This document shows positions 56,076 through 64,000 of a stretch of DNA of 64,000 bases, in pieces. The DNA is from JBJXGE01 sp046154185. GTDB taxonomy: Bacteria > Planctomycetota > UBA8108 > UBA1146 > JAJFFE01. The notes below the pieces were generated by a model, which did no database searches, was not told where the DNA came from, and worked only from the letters and a program-made list of their open reading frames with translations. Positions within the stretch are counted from its first letter, which is position 1. Every line of letters starts with the position of its first letter. Position numbers and translations under genes: made by a program. The stretch lies in the NCBI GenBank assembly GCA_046154185.1, contig JBJXGE010000029.1, positions 45,370 through 109,369 of the forward strand. Reading direction: 5' to 3'.

Positions 56076-56297
56076 GGAGTTTCCTTTGAGTTGGCGCCTA
56101 CACGGCGCAAGAGCGCGACGCAGCCAGGCCGGCTCCCGGGCACTAAACAAAGTCCATGCCATCGATTCGTCGGCGCGCGCCGCCGCGCGATTTGCCGTCA
56201 GGTGTTCTTGGCAGTTGGAATTCGACCTGGAACGGCCGCTGCGACGCCCATCGACCTCATACGGTCGATGCTCGGTTGGTCGTCGCAGGAGTAACGA

Positions 56298-57536
56298 TCA
56301 ACCGCGCTCGCAGGTATAGACCTTCAAATAGCGACCTTCGGGGAACTCCGCGCGCGCCGGGTGATCGGGTCCAGCATCCGCGGCCTCGGGTTCGACGATG
56401 CGCATCGCAACTCCGGCGGCGCGCGCCGCGTCGACGATCACGCCACGAAACCGCACGTCGGAGACGGCTCCCGAGCACGAACAAGTCACCAGGGTTCCAC
56501 GGCGATCGAGCACGCGAAATGCGAGCTGATTGAGATCGTGATAACGCTTGAGCGCTGCGGCGACATCCTTGCGACTCGCCGCGAACTTCGGCGGATCGAG
56601 AATAATGAGGTCGAAGTGCGTGCGACTCGCGTGAGCGGCGCGCAAAAAGTCATAGAGATCGGCGTGTTGGAAATCGACGGCCAAGCGATTGAGTTTGGCG
56701 TTTGCGATGGCGACGGCCACGGCTTTCTCGTCGAGATCGATCGCCGTGACACGGGTCGCTCCGCCATGCGCCGCGTTGAGCGCAAAGCCGCCGGAATAAC
56801 AGCAACCATCGAGAACGCGGCGCCCAGCCGCGAGCGCTCGCACGCGCAGACGATGCGGCCGCTGATCGCAGAAGAATCCGGTCTTGTGACCGTGCCAGAG
56901 ATCGACGCGAAATTCGAGGCCGTGTTCCCGCACCGTCGTGCGCAGCCGCTCCGCGCCGAGCCGCTCGGCAGTGAAGTCGCGCACGCGAAAACCCTCGAGT
57001 TCTTCGACGCGTCGATCCGCACGGACGAGCACCGTCGCGTCATCGAGGCGGCGCGCGAGCGCTGGGATCAACCACTTGAGTTGTCGAAACCAGCCGGCGC
57101 TGAAAAGCTCGATCACGGCGAACTCCGCGAAGCGATCGACGACGAGTCCCGACAGGCCGTCGCCCTCGGAGTGCACAACGCGATAGGCGTTGGTCGACGC
57201 GTCGAGTTTGAGCTCCCCGCGCCGAAAGCGGACGGCGCGATCCAGCAACTGCTCGAGATACGGCACGTCGAGCGGCTGCGTCGCGGCTTCCGTCAGGAGG
57301 CGCAGTGCGATCTGCGATTTGCGGTTGTAGATGCCGCGGCCGACGAAGTTGCCATCGCGATCGCGCACCTCCACGAGCGTCCCGGACGCATGCGTCGCAG
57401 GTCTGCACATCTTTCGATAGATCCATGGATGCTGCGAATTGCGCCGACCGCTGAGTTCGACGATCGGCAGTTCCACGGTGCGTACGATGGCGGCGTCTGT
57501 AGTGGAAGCGTTCAGCGTTTTGCGGTTGCGTGACAC
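56298..57536 (-). CDS. rlmI: 23S rRNA (cytosine-C5)-methyltransferase, RlmI family
   Basis: This 412-aa protein has an N-terminal PUA-type domain (RRNSQHPWIYRKM, GNFVGRGIYNRKSQIALRLL), then the RlmI middle domain (VVHSEGDGLSGLVVDRFAEF, GHKTGFFCDQRPHR). The SAM-dependent methyltransferase core has VLDGCCYSGGFALNAAHGGA, the catalytic region LIILDPPKFAASRK and the cysteine motif VTCSCSGAV. The family methylates cytosine 1962 (E. coli numbering) of 23S rRNA. The GTG start lies 2 nt after the DUF1552 stop, so it probably ends a three-gene operon. Confidence 0.92.
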   Translation of the reverse strand: MSRNRKTLNASTTDAAIVRTVELPIVELSGRRNSQHPWIYRKMCRPATHASGTLVEVRDRDGNFVGRGIYNRKSQIALRLLTEAATQPLDVPYLEQLLDRAVRFRRGELKLDASTNAYRVVHSEGDGLSGLVVDRFAEFAVIELFSAGWFRQLKWLIPALARRLDDATVLVRADRRVEELEGFRVRDFTAERLGAERLRTTVREHGLEFRVDLWHGHKTGFFCDQRPHRLRVRALAAGRRVLDGCCYSGGFALNAAHGGATRVTAIDLDEKAVAVAIANAKLNRLAVDFQHADLYDFLRAAHASRTHFDLIILDPPKFAASRKDVAAALKRYHDLNQLAFRVLDRRGTLVTCSCSGAVSDVRFRGVIVDAARAAGVAMRIVEPEAADAGPDHPARAEFPEGRYLKVYTCERG

Positions 57537-57538
57537 GA

Positions 57539-58897
57539 TCAGATGCCCGCCAAACTTCCGGTTGAGTCGCCAAAGCGGGGCAGCTCAACTCCAGTCCGCG
57601 CCATGAGCGCAAGGAGCAGATTGCAAAACGGCGTGTCCGCCGGCGCGACGAGCCGCTGCCCTGGCGCGAGCGTGCCGCCGCCACCGCCGGCGAGTAACAC
57701 GGGCAGGTCATCGTGATTGTGACGGTTGCCGTCGCCGATGGCGCTCGCATAAACAACCATCGAGTTATCGAGCAGCGTCGCGTCGCCTTCGCGCTCGGCG
57801 TCGAGGCGCGCGAGCAGCTGGCCGAAGAGTTCGCATTGGTGGCGATTGATGGCGCGCACGTGCGCAATCTGCGCGGCGTCGCCGCCGTGATGAGAAAGGG
57901 AGTGATGGCCATCAGAAATTCCGAGCGTCGGAAAACTCCGATTCGATCCTTCGTTGGCGTACATGAAAGTGGCGACGCGCGTGAGGTCGAGCTTGAAAGC
58001 GAGCACGATCATGTCGAAGAGGAGTCGCACGTGCTCGGCGTAGTCCGTGGGGATTCCGCTCGGCGGCGCGATGCTCGGCGCTTCGGCGCTAGCGACGTGA
58101 TTTTCGACTTGCTCGAGCCGGCGTTCGATTCCGCGCACGCCGTCGAGATATTCCGCGAGCTTGCGCCGATCCGACGTGCCAAGTTGCGCGTGCAAGCGTT
58201 GCGCTTCGCCGCTCACAAAGTCCAAGATGCTGCGCCGCGAGTGCAGGCGTGCGGCGCGCTCCACCGCCGATTCGGTCGCCGGCCCGACTTGAAAGAGCCG
58301 CTCAAACACGAGCCGTGGCCGTACTTCCTTCGACACCGGACTGTGCGGTGTTCGCCACGAGATGTTCGCGGAGTACGCGCAGCTATAGCCCGAGTCGCAT
58401 TGACCAGAATCCATCCCGGCTTCGCAGCCGAGCTCGAGGGAAGGAAAACGAGTCGTGTGCGCGAAGTGCTGCGCGATGATTTGATCGGCCGAAACGCCAG
58501 CGGCTATACCGGCTCCGGCGGTTTTCACGGGGTGCGCGCCGGTCAGAAAGCACGCCGCGGAGCGCGCGTGATCCCCTGGGCCATCGCCGAGCGCCGTCGC
58601 GTTGCGATGCGCGAGACCCGTGATGATCGTAAAACGGGATCGATGCGGCGCGAGCGGTTCGAGAATTGGGCCGAGTCCATCGGCGGCGTCGGCCGGCGCC
58701 CAATCGGCGCGGTGCACGCCATTTGGCACGAAGACGAACAACACTCGGCGCGGCGCGGCCACCATCGAAGGCGTGGCGCCGAAGAGTGTCCTGGCGCGCG
58801 CCGACGGCCCCATCGATTCGAGGAGCGGCAGCGCGAGCGCACAGCCGAGCCCGCGCAAAAAACTTCGCCGACCGAGACGCAGTGGATCGAGCGTCAT
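57539..58897 (-). CDS. DUF1552 family protein with Tat signal
   Basis: This 452-aa protein starts with a twin-arginine signal (GRRSFLRGLGCALALPLLES). It continues with the DUF1552 pattern (RRVLFVFVPNGVHRADWAP, GPGDHARSAACFLTGAHPVK, PSLELGCEAGMDSGQCDSGY, YANEGSNRSFPTLGISDGHH). These proteins accompany DUF1592-type cytochrome-like proteins in planctomycetes; the biochemical role is not established. The start overlaps the stop of the DUF1592 gene by 4 nt (ATGA). A substrate for the TatC at 17489 is plausible. Confidence 0.93.
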   Translation of the reverse strand: MTLDPLRLGRRSFLRGLGCALALPLLESMGPSARARTLFGATPSMVAAPRRVLFVFVPNGVHRADWAPADAADGLGPILEPLAPHRSRFTIITGLAHRNATALGDGPGDHARSAACFLTGAHPVKTAGAGIAAGVSADQIIAQHFAHTTRFPSLELGCEAGMDSGQCDSGYSCAYSANISWRTPHSPVSKEVRPRLVFERLFQVGPATESAVERAARLHSRRSILDFVSGEAQRLHAQLGTSDRRKLAEYLDGVRGIERRLEQVENHVASAEAPSIAPPSGIPTDYAEHVRLLFDMIVLAFKLDLTRVATFMYANEGSNRSFPTLGISDGHHSLSHHGGDAAQIAHVRAINRHQCELFGQLLARLDAEREGDATLLDNSMVVYASAIGDGNRHNHDDLPVLLAGGGGGTLAPGQRLVAPADTPFCNLLLALMARTGVELPRFGDSTGSLAGI

Positions 58898-61197
58898 GAT
58901 GTGCGCACCTTTCGAAACAACTCGAGACCGACGAGTTCGAGAATCAGATCACGGACTGTTGGTTGTAATTCGAGCGCAGCGACGAGTCGCGCCAGCGACG
59001 GTTCATCGTCCGCCGTGAGCCCACGGCCGAGCGCGTAGATCAAGAGATGGACTGCGATTGAGCGACGCACTGCCGGCGCGGCGCGCAAGTAGTCGCGCAG
59101 GCCATCGAAGCCATCGAGCACTGCTCCGTTGTCGAACTCAGCGGTCGAGTCGATGGCGCGTCCGCTTTCCATAAGCCGCCAACGCCCGACCGCGTCAAAG
59201 TTCTCGAGGCTGAAACCGAGGGCGTCCATGCGCGTGTGGCATTGGGCGCAACTCGGTTCGCGACGATGGATCAACATCTGCTCGCGGACGCTGGCGATGC
59301 CGCCATCGGCACGTTTTGGCGCATCGGTCGCTAGGGTGCCGACGCCGGGTGGCGCCGGTCGCGGCGGTGCATCGAGGATCGCTTCGAGGAGCCACTTGCC
59401 GCGCTTCACCGGCGATGTGCGCGTGGGATTCGAAGTCAGGGTGAGAATGCTCGCGTGTGCGAGCACGCCGCCCGGGCGACTCTCCGGCAGTTTCACGCGC
59501 CGGAACCACTCACCGCTCACGCCTGGCACGCCGTAGTGCTGTGCGAGCCGCTCATCGAGAAATGAAAAATCACTCGCGAACAGCTCCCAAAAATCTCGCG
59601 CCTCGCGCAGGTTTGCATCGAAGTAGAGCACGGTCTCGGCGCGCATGCTGTTGAGGAGTGGAGTATCTACGGCCGGAAATTTCTGCGGATCGGGACGAAC
59701 ACGGTCGGTGTTGCGGATCTGTAGCCACTGCGTCGCGAAGTTTTCGGCAAGCGCCAGAGAACGCGGATCGGCGAGGAGTCGCCGCGCCGCCGTTTGCACT
59801 TGTTCGACGGTGCGCAGTTCGTCGCGTTCGGCGGTCGCGAGCAACTCGCGATCCGGCGTGCTGCTCCAAAGAAAATAGGAAAGCCGGCTTGCCATCTCGA
59901 AGCCGTCGAGCGGGCGGGAGCGCTGCGGATGCGCGTCGTCCCGTTCGGGGCCGAGTTCGGTGCGAAACAAGAAGCTGGGTGATGTGAGGAGGGCGACGAG
60001 GCCGAGGCGCCATCGAGTTTCGAGCGTCGCCTCGGGCGGGACCGTGCTGGCGATCATTGTCAGCAAGCGGTCGAGTTCGTCGGGTCGCGCGGGGCGACGG
60101 TAAACGAGTCGCGTCGTCTCGCGCAGAATCTGGGCGAGCGTCGCGGTGGAATCGAGCTGCGCGTTCAGGTCGGCGATGCAGCGCGCCTGGTAGCCACTGA
60201 TCGCGGGCGGATCGAGCGGTCCGTCGAGCGCGACCTCGAGAATCGCGCAATTGCGATCGCGTTGTTTGGGATCGGCGGAATCCGGCGCGTAATAGTCGTT
60301 GAGGAACGCGACCGCGAATTCCACGTTGCCGGCCTCGCATTGGGCTTCCGTTTCGAACTCGCCGGGATCCCGCTGGGTGTGCGGTACGTCGAAGGTCGCC
60401 AGCTCGCGTTTGCCAACCTTGAGTGCGATTCGAACCGGGTCGGGTCCGGCTTGCTGACCGTAGACGCGCGCGCGCAGGCTATAGAGCCCGGCCCGTGGCA
60501 GCGAAAAACTCGCCGTTGCCTCACCGGTCGACCACAACAACAAGGCGTCGCCGCGCGGACCGCCACCCACGGACTTCGTCATTTCTCGACCCGGCGTGCG
60601 TCGCGTTGGCATCGCGGCCGGCTCGGGATCGAGCACGACGCGCGCTGCGATGCGCTCCGCTGTGTTCAGATAACTCTCGAGGAGGAGGGGCGGCAGGGCG
60701 AGCACTTCCCCCATGTTGTCGAAGCCGTGGCCGATGTCGTCGGCGGGGAACTCGCGTTCGGTATCGATATCGAGACCAAAGAGGTCGCGGATCGTATTGC
60801 GATACTCGACGCGATTGAGACGACGAATGATCGCCGCCGCGGGACGTTCCGGGTCGTGCGACGTGATGTGGAGGATTTCTTCAATGGCGCGCACCATTTG
60901 CACCGTCTCGGTCGAACTCGGTTGCGGCTTCCCAGCGGGCGGCATGCTCGCGTCGCGCAGTTGCGCGCGCACGCGGAGCCAAAGCTCCGGCGCCGCCTCG
61001 AGCGCAGCGACCGTTTCACTTCCTGCGAGGTCGATGCCGCCGCGCGCCGACGGGCCGTCGTGACAATCGAGACAATAACTCTCGACGAGCGGGCGGATGT
61101 CGCGCGCGAAGGCGGATGAATCTTCTGCGGGGCACAGGCTCGGGATGGCGCTGAGCGCGAAAATGATTTCCAGCACTTGAAGTGAGCGGGGGCGCAT
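58894..61197 (-). CDS. DUF1587/DUF1592/DUF1588/DUF1585 cytochrome-c-like protein
   Basis: This protein of about 767 aa has a signal peptide (LQVLEIIFALSAIPSLCPA) and a c-type heme motif CLDCH (about residue 43) in a PSCyt1-like domain. DUF1587 (RLNRVEYRNTIRDLFGLDID), DUF1595/1592 (TRLVYRRPARPDELDRLL, ASRLSYFLWSSTPDREL), DUF1588 (THAS-like AHASILTLTSNPTRTSPVKRG) and DUF1585 follow. A second CxxCH (CAQCHTRMDALGF) is also present. The family is a planctomycete hallmark with an unproven role, perhaps in oxidising complex substrates. The ATG at 61197 opens the signal peptide; a TTG eight codons upstream is possible. Confidence 0.94.
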   Translation of the reverse strand: MRPRSLQVLEIIFALSAIPSLCPAEDSSAFARDIRPLVESYCLDCHDGPSARGGIDLAGSETVAALEAAPELWLRVRAQLRDASMPPAGKPQPSSTETVQMVRAIEEILHITSHDPERPAAAIIRRLNRVEYRNTIRDLFGLDIDTEREFPADDIGHGFDNMGEVLALPPLLLESYLNTAERIAARVVLDPEPAAMPTRRTPGREMTKSVGGGPRGDALLLWSTGEATASFSLPRAGLYSLRARVYGQQAGPDPVRIALKVGKRELATFDVPHTQRDPGEFETEAQCEAGNVEFAVAFLNDYYAPDSADPKQRDRNCAILEVALDGPLDPPAISGYQARCIADLNAQLDSTATLAQILRETTRLVYRRPARPDELDRLLTMIASTVPPEATLETRWRLGLVALLTSPSFLFRTELGPERDDAHPQRSRPLDGFEMASRLSYFLWSSTPDRELLATAERDELRTVEQVQTAARRLLADPRSLALAENFATQWLQIRNTDRVRPDPQKFPAVDTPLLNSMRAETVLYFDANLREARDFWELFASDFSFLDERLAQHYGVPGVSGEWFRRVKLPESRPGGVLAHASILTLTSNPTRTSPVKRGKWLLEAILDAPPRPAPPGVGTLATDAPKRADGGIASVREQMLIHRREPSCAQCHTRMDALGFSLENFDAVGRWRLMESGRAIDSTAEFDNGAVLDGFDGLRDYLRAAPAVRRSIAVHLLIYALGRGLTADDEPSLARLVAALELQPTVRDLILELVGLELFRKVRTS

Positions 61198-61343
61198 GCG
61201 CGGGATGTTAGCGGGCACCAAAGAAATACACTATGTTCGTTCGAGTCGCGATCGCGCGCGGCGCGTTGGCTTGGAGTATATTTCGACCACCCAACCAGGG
61301 TGCGACGAGTTGACGACGCCTTCGCAGAAGGAGCCCAGCGCCA

Positions 61344-61805
61344 TTGTTCGGTACCGCATTTGAGATCGTCAAAACGTATCCCCTGCTGTTCGGAGCCCTG
61401 AGTCTCGGTTCGATCATTCTCTTCATCGGTAGTCTCGCGGCGCTGCCGTGGCTGGTCGTGCGGATTCCGCCCGATTACTTCGAGCACGCGGCGCCGCCGC
61501 CTTCGGCCTTTCGCGATCGTCACCCGGCGTTGCGTTGGATCATTGTCGGCGCGAAGAATCTGGTCGGGTTCGTGCTTTTGGTCATGGGTTTCGTGATGCT
61601 CGTGTTGCCCGGGCAAGGATTGCTGTCGATGTTCGTCGGCTTGATTCTTATGAACTTCCCCCGCAAGCGCCGCCTCGAAATTTGGCTCGTGCGGAAAAGA
61701 CCCGTGTTAAAGGCGCTGAATTGGTTGCGCGCCCGCGCAAAGCACCCGCCGCTCCGCGTCCTGAGTCGACAGAGCGACCAGGCTCCTGGCGAACGCCCAA
61801 CGTAA
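61344..61805 (+). CDS. PGPGW-type transmembrane protein
   Basis: This 153-aa protein has an N-terminal helix pair (PLLFGALSLGSIILFIGSLA, ALPWLVV), a loop, then FVLLVMGFVMLVLPGQGLLS and a basic C-terminus (MNFPRKRRLEIWLVRKRPVL). The LPGQG segment followed by an Arg-rich amphipathic helix resembles the PGPGW family. The start is TTG at 61344, with AAGGAG 10 nt upstream; no nearby ATG fits the frame. The function is unknown. It is transcribed in the same direction as serC. Confidence 0.75.
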   Translation: MFGTAFEIVKTYPLLFGALSLGSIILFIGSLAALPWLVVRIPPDYFEHAAPPPSAFRDRHPALRWIIVGAKNLVGFVLLVMGFVMLVLPGQGLLSMFVGLILMNFPRKRRLEIWLVRKRPVLKALNWLRARAKHPPLRVLSRQSDQAPGERPT

Positions 61806-61847
61806 ATTCGGTTGCAAAGCGCTCGAACATTCCGGATCTTGCTCGCC

Positions 61848-62996
61848 ATGAAACCCACCACGAAACCTGCGCAGCAGCACTACTCATCGGGCCCGTGCGC
61901 GAAGCGACCGGGCTGGTCACCGGCGGCATTGAAGGATGCGCTGGTCGGAAGGTCGCATCGATCGAAGGCCGGCAAAGCGCGGCTCAAAGATGTGATCGAT
62001 CGCACGCGTGCCGTACTCGAGTTGCCGGCGAACTACCAAATCGGCATCGTGCCAGCCTCCGATACGGGCGCGGTCGAGATGGCGCTATGGTCGCTCCTCG
62101 GGCCGCGCGGTGTCGACGTCATCGCGTGGGAGAGTTTCGGCAAAGGCTGGGTGACTGACGTATTGAAGCAACTCAAGATCGCGAACGCGCGCGCGATCGA
62201 GAGCGACTACGGCTTGCTGCCGGACCTGACGAAAGTCGATTTCCAGCGCGACGTCGTGTTTACGTGGAACGGCACGACTTCGGGTGTGCGCGTGCCGAAC
62301 GGCGATTGGATTCCGGCGCAGCGCGGAGGGCTCACAATTTGCGACGCGACGTCGGCGGTGTTCTCGATGGACTTGCCCTGGTCGAAACTCGACGTCGTGA
62401 CGTTCTCGTGGCAAAAAGTACTCGGCGGCGAAGCTGCGCACGGCGTGCTCATCTTGAGTCCGGCCGCGGTCGCGCGACTGGAAAGCTACACGCCGCCGTG
62501 GCCGATGCCGAAAATATTTCGCATGACGAAGGGCGGCAAACTCATCGACGGCATCTTCAAGGGCGACACCATCAACACGCCGTCGATGCTGTGCGTCGAA
62601 GATGTGCTCGATAGCCTCAAGTGGGTGGCCGCGATCGGCGGCCGGCAGGCGCTCATCGCGCGCAGCGAAGCGAATCTCGCCGCGGCCGCGCGTTGGGTCG
62701 AGAAATCCACGTGGGCGCGCTTCTTGGCGGAAACGCCGGAAACGCGTTCCTGCACGTCGATGTGTTTCAAGATCGTCGATCCCTGGTTCACTGCCAAGTC
62801 GCTCGAAGAGCGCACGGCGATCGCGAAGCGCGTGAGTGGACTGCTCGAAGAGGAGCAAGTCGCGTTCGACATCGGCTCCTACGCCGAAGCGCCGCCGGGA
62901 ATCCGAATCTGGGGTGGCGCAACGATCGAGCGCACGAGCCTCGAACAACTCTTCCCGTGGCTCGATTGGGCATATCAGGCGGTCAAGAATTCTTGA
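61848..62996 (+). CDS. serC: Phosphoserine aminotransferase
   Basis: SerC makes 3-phosphoserine from 3-phosphohydroxypyruvate with glutamate, using PLP. The 382-aa sequence has the N-terminal YSSGPCAKRPGWS, VPASDTGAVEMALWSLLG, NGTTSGVRVPNG, the CDATSAVFSMDLPW segment and the PLP lysine in TFSWQKVLGGEAAHG. It fits the SerC subgroup seen in alphaproteobacteria and some archaea. The ATG at 61848 was chosen; a TTG twelve codons upstream is possible. serA and serB are absent here. Confidence 0.93.
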   Translation: MKPTTKPAQQHYSSGPCAKRPGWSPAALKDALVGRSHRSKAGKARLKDVIDRTRAVLELPANYQIGIVPASDTGAVEMALWSLLGPRGVDVIAWESFGKGWVTDVLKQLKIANARAIESDYGLLPDLTKVDFQRDVVFTWNGTTSGVRVPNGDWIPAQRGGLTICDATSAVFSMDLPWSKLDVVTFSWQKVLGGEAAHGVLILSPAAVARLESYTPPWPMPKIFRMTKGGKLIDGIFKGDTINTPSMLCVEDVLDSLKWVAAIGGRQALIARSEANLAAAARWVEKSTWARFLAETPETRSCTSMCFKIVDPWFTAKSLEERTAIAKRVSGLLEEEQVAFDIGSYAEAPPGIRIWGGATIERTSLEQLFPWLDWAYQAVKNS

Positions 62997-63029
62997 GGTG
63001 AGTCGCTAACCCCAGGGTGAACCCGGGCT

Positions 63030-63053
63030 GGCGAGTCGGATGCCCGACTCGCC
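63030..63053. terminator. Hairpin between convergent genes
   Basis: GGCGAGTCGG and CCGACTCGCC form a perfect 10-bp stem with a 4-nt loop, between the serC stop and the tail-fibre gene stop. There is no T tract. It could end transcription from both sides. Confidence 0.5.
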
Positions 63054-63117
63054 CGCCCGTCTCACGCCGCCCGCGCGGACGGCTTCCACCCGCGGTTCGC
63101 GTCGCGCTCTATGCTGC

Positions 63118-64000
63118 CTATTTGTCCTGCGCGCTCAGCGTGCCGACGAGCGTTTCCAGTCGTGCGAGGCGTTCGGCGAGTGTCTCGTTTTGGGCCTTGA
63201 GCACGGCGACTTCGCCCTCGAGCGTCCTTCGTTCCGCCTTGAGACCATCGATGAGGAGCTGCTGCTCCTTGATGCCCTCAACTGTGAGCGCGACCAAATT
63301 GTCATAGCTCAATCCGAGCGCTGCTCCGTCGGCGTCGCAGGCGACCACCTCGGGCACAACGCGCGCGACGTTCTCGGCGACGAACCCGATGTCGGTCTTG
63401 CCGCCGAGCCGGTCTTTCCATTCGAAGCGTACGCCGTTGAGCGCTAGCAGAGTCTCGAGCGCGTGCTCAATGGGACGGACGTTCTCTTTGAAGCGTTCCG
63501 ACGAGGTCGGCACGAACGCCGTCGCGAACACTGGCCCGCCCTGGAAGAAGAACCCGCTCGGATCGGAGAAAGTCATCCCCGGCGCGGCCCCAGGCGCGGC
63601 CGCAGAGATTGAGCAGTCATCGGTCGGCCCGAAGAAGAGTCTCGAAGGATCGATTGAAAAACTCAGAATGCGGACGCCGCTGGGGTCGCGAAGCTGCAGG
63701 CCCGGCTGCGCCGGGTCGATGCCGATCGAGCAGTCATCGGTCGGACCGAATAAGAGTTGTGGGAAAGTGGCCGGGTTCGGGCTCAGGATGCGGATGCCGG
63801 CGGGGTCGCGTAGCAGCAGCCCGGGCAGCGCCGCGTCGATGCCGAGCGAGCAGTCATCGGTCGGACCGAAAAAGAGTTCCGGGAAAGTGGCTGGATTCGG
63901 GCTCAGGATGCGGATGCCGTTCGGGTCGCGAAGCTGCAGTCCTGGGGACGCCGCGTCAATGCCGAGCGAGCAGTCATCGGTCGGACCGAAAAAGAGTTGT
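63118..64000 (-). CDS. Tail-fibre/S74 intramolecular-chaperone protein (5' end outside window)
   Basis: This open frame enters from the right edge and ends at 63118; about 293 codons are visible. The N-terminal visible part is a tandem repeat of 40 residues (120 bp), each with LFFGPTDDCSxGID...PGLxLRDPxGIRIL; the GAG of the repeat core is at 63968, 63848, 63728 and 63611. The C-terminus is an S74/endosialidase-chaperone-like domain (SSERFKENVRPIEHALETLL, DIGFVAENVARVVPEVV), then a coiled coil (ALTVEGIKEQQLLIDGLKAE). Such domains trimerise and often self-cleave on fibres. It could be a surface fibre or a phage-derived protein. An ATG at 63576 is internal, not the start. Confidence 0.85.
   Translation of the reverse strand, partial: QLFFGPTDDCSLGIDAASPGLQLRDPNGIRILSPNPATFPELFFGPTDDCSLGIDAALPGLLLRDPAGIRILSPNPATFPQLLFGPTDDCSIGIDPAQPGLQLRDPSGVRILSFSIDPSRLFFGPTDDCSISAAAPGAAPGMTFSDPSGFFFQGGPVFATAFVPTSSERFKENVRPIEHALETLLALNGVRFEWKDRLGGKTDIGFVAENVARVVPEVVACDADGAALGLSYDNLVALTVEGIKEQQLLIDGLKAERRTLEGEVAVLKAQNETLAERLARLETLVGTLSAQDK
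63611..64000. repeat. 120-bp coding tandem repeat
   Basis: The core GAGCAGTCATCGGTCGG recurs at 63611, 63728, 63848 and 63968 (spacings 117, 120, 120). The inner copies are nearly identical at DNA level, which points to recent expansion. The array continues beyond the window. Confidence 0.9.

Noticed and set aside
56361..59038. Two plus-strand frames of about 390 and 440 codons
   Set aside because: Both are antisense to rlmI and the DUF1552 gene, whose motifs are unambiguous.
63118..63576. A separate 152-aa S74-domain protein starting at the ATG at 63576
   Set aside because: The same frame continues upstream without a stop through the 120-bp repeats to the window edge, so this ATG is internal.

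Overview
This 64 kb window is a high-GC bacterial chromosome segment that most resembles a planctomycete. It carries a DUF1592-type cytochrome-like protein next to a Tat-exported DUF1552 protein. It also has an ECF sigma factor facing a Ser/Thr kinase with TPR repeats, an enlarged signal peptidase I with cysteine pairs, a DUF6677-like membrane protein, exported proteins pairing a small beta domain with HEAT-like repeats, and abundant GC-rich palindromic intergenic repeats. The phylum call is an inference from gene content; no rRNA gene is present.

Layout. 1-4.3 kb: a partial PQQ-propeller-like exported protein and accBC (minus strand). 4.4-10 kb: an RluA-type pseudouridine synthase and five overlapping or closely spaced pseudopilin genes (plus). 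10.1-15.4 kb: an in-frame CoaE-Rho fusion overlapping polA (minus). 16-20.8 kb: a membrane-anchored coiled-coil protein with a BRCT-like C-terminus, TatC with a large periplasmic insertion, and two exported proteins. 20.8-22.6 kb: a gene-free, repeat-rich stretch leading into dnaA. 24.6-28.4 kb: a small membrane protein, an HTH-TM protein, an OmpA-family protein and rsmA. 29-34.7 kb: dnaG-rpoD, a zinc-ribbon coiled-coil protein, and rnpB on the opposite strand. 34.7-38.5 kb (minus): a 64-aa membrane protein, a DUF6677-like protein, lptB, lepB and rdgB. 38.6-42.9 kb (plus): an exported HEAT-like protein, a GalE-like protein lacking the catalytic Tyr/Lys and carrying an MshEN-like tail, a PpiC lipoprotein and scpB. 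43-47 kb: tRNA-Arg(ACG), tadA, two tRNA-Ser, SRP RNA, dnaX, ybaB and recR. 47-49.3 kb: larE and larC. 49.3-53 kb: ECF sigma factor and kinase. 53-61.2 kb (minus): two exported proteins, rlmI, DUF1552 and DUF1592. 61.3-64 kb: a PGPGW-like membrane protein, serC, and a partial tail-fibre/S74 protein with 40-aa repeats.

Most of the window is core information processing (replication, transcription, RNA processing, export). The novelty lies in the architecture of otherwise ordinary genes: the CoaE-Rho fusion, the apparently dead epimerase fused to an MshEN-like module, zinc-ribbon-like insertions in signal peptidase, the TatC loop insertion and the membrane-tethered BRCT-like protein. Several starts are TTG codons supported by strong Shine-Dalgarno (SD) sequences or stop-codon overlap. 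I saw no prophage, CRISPR array, intact transposase or recognisable defence island.
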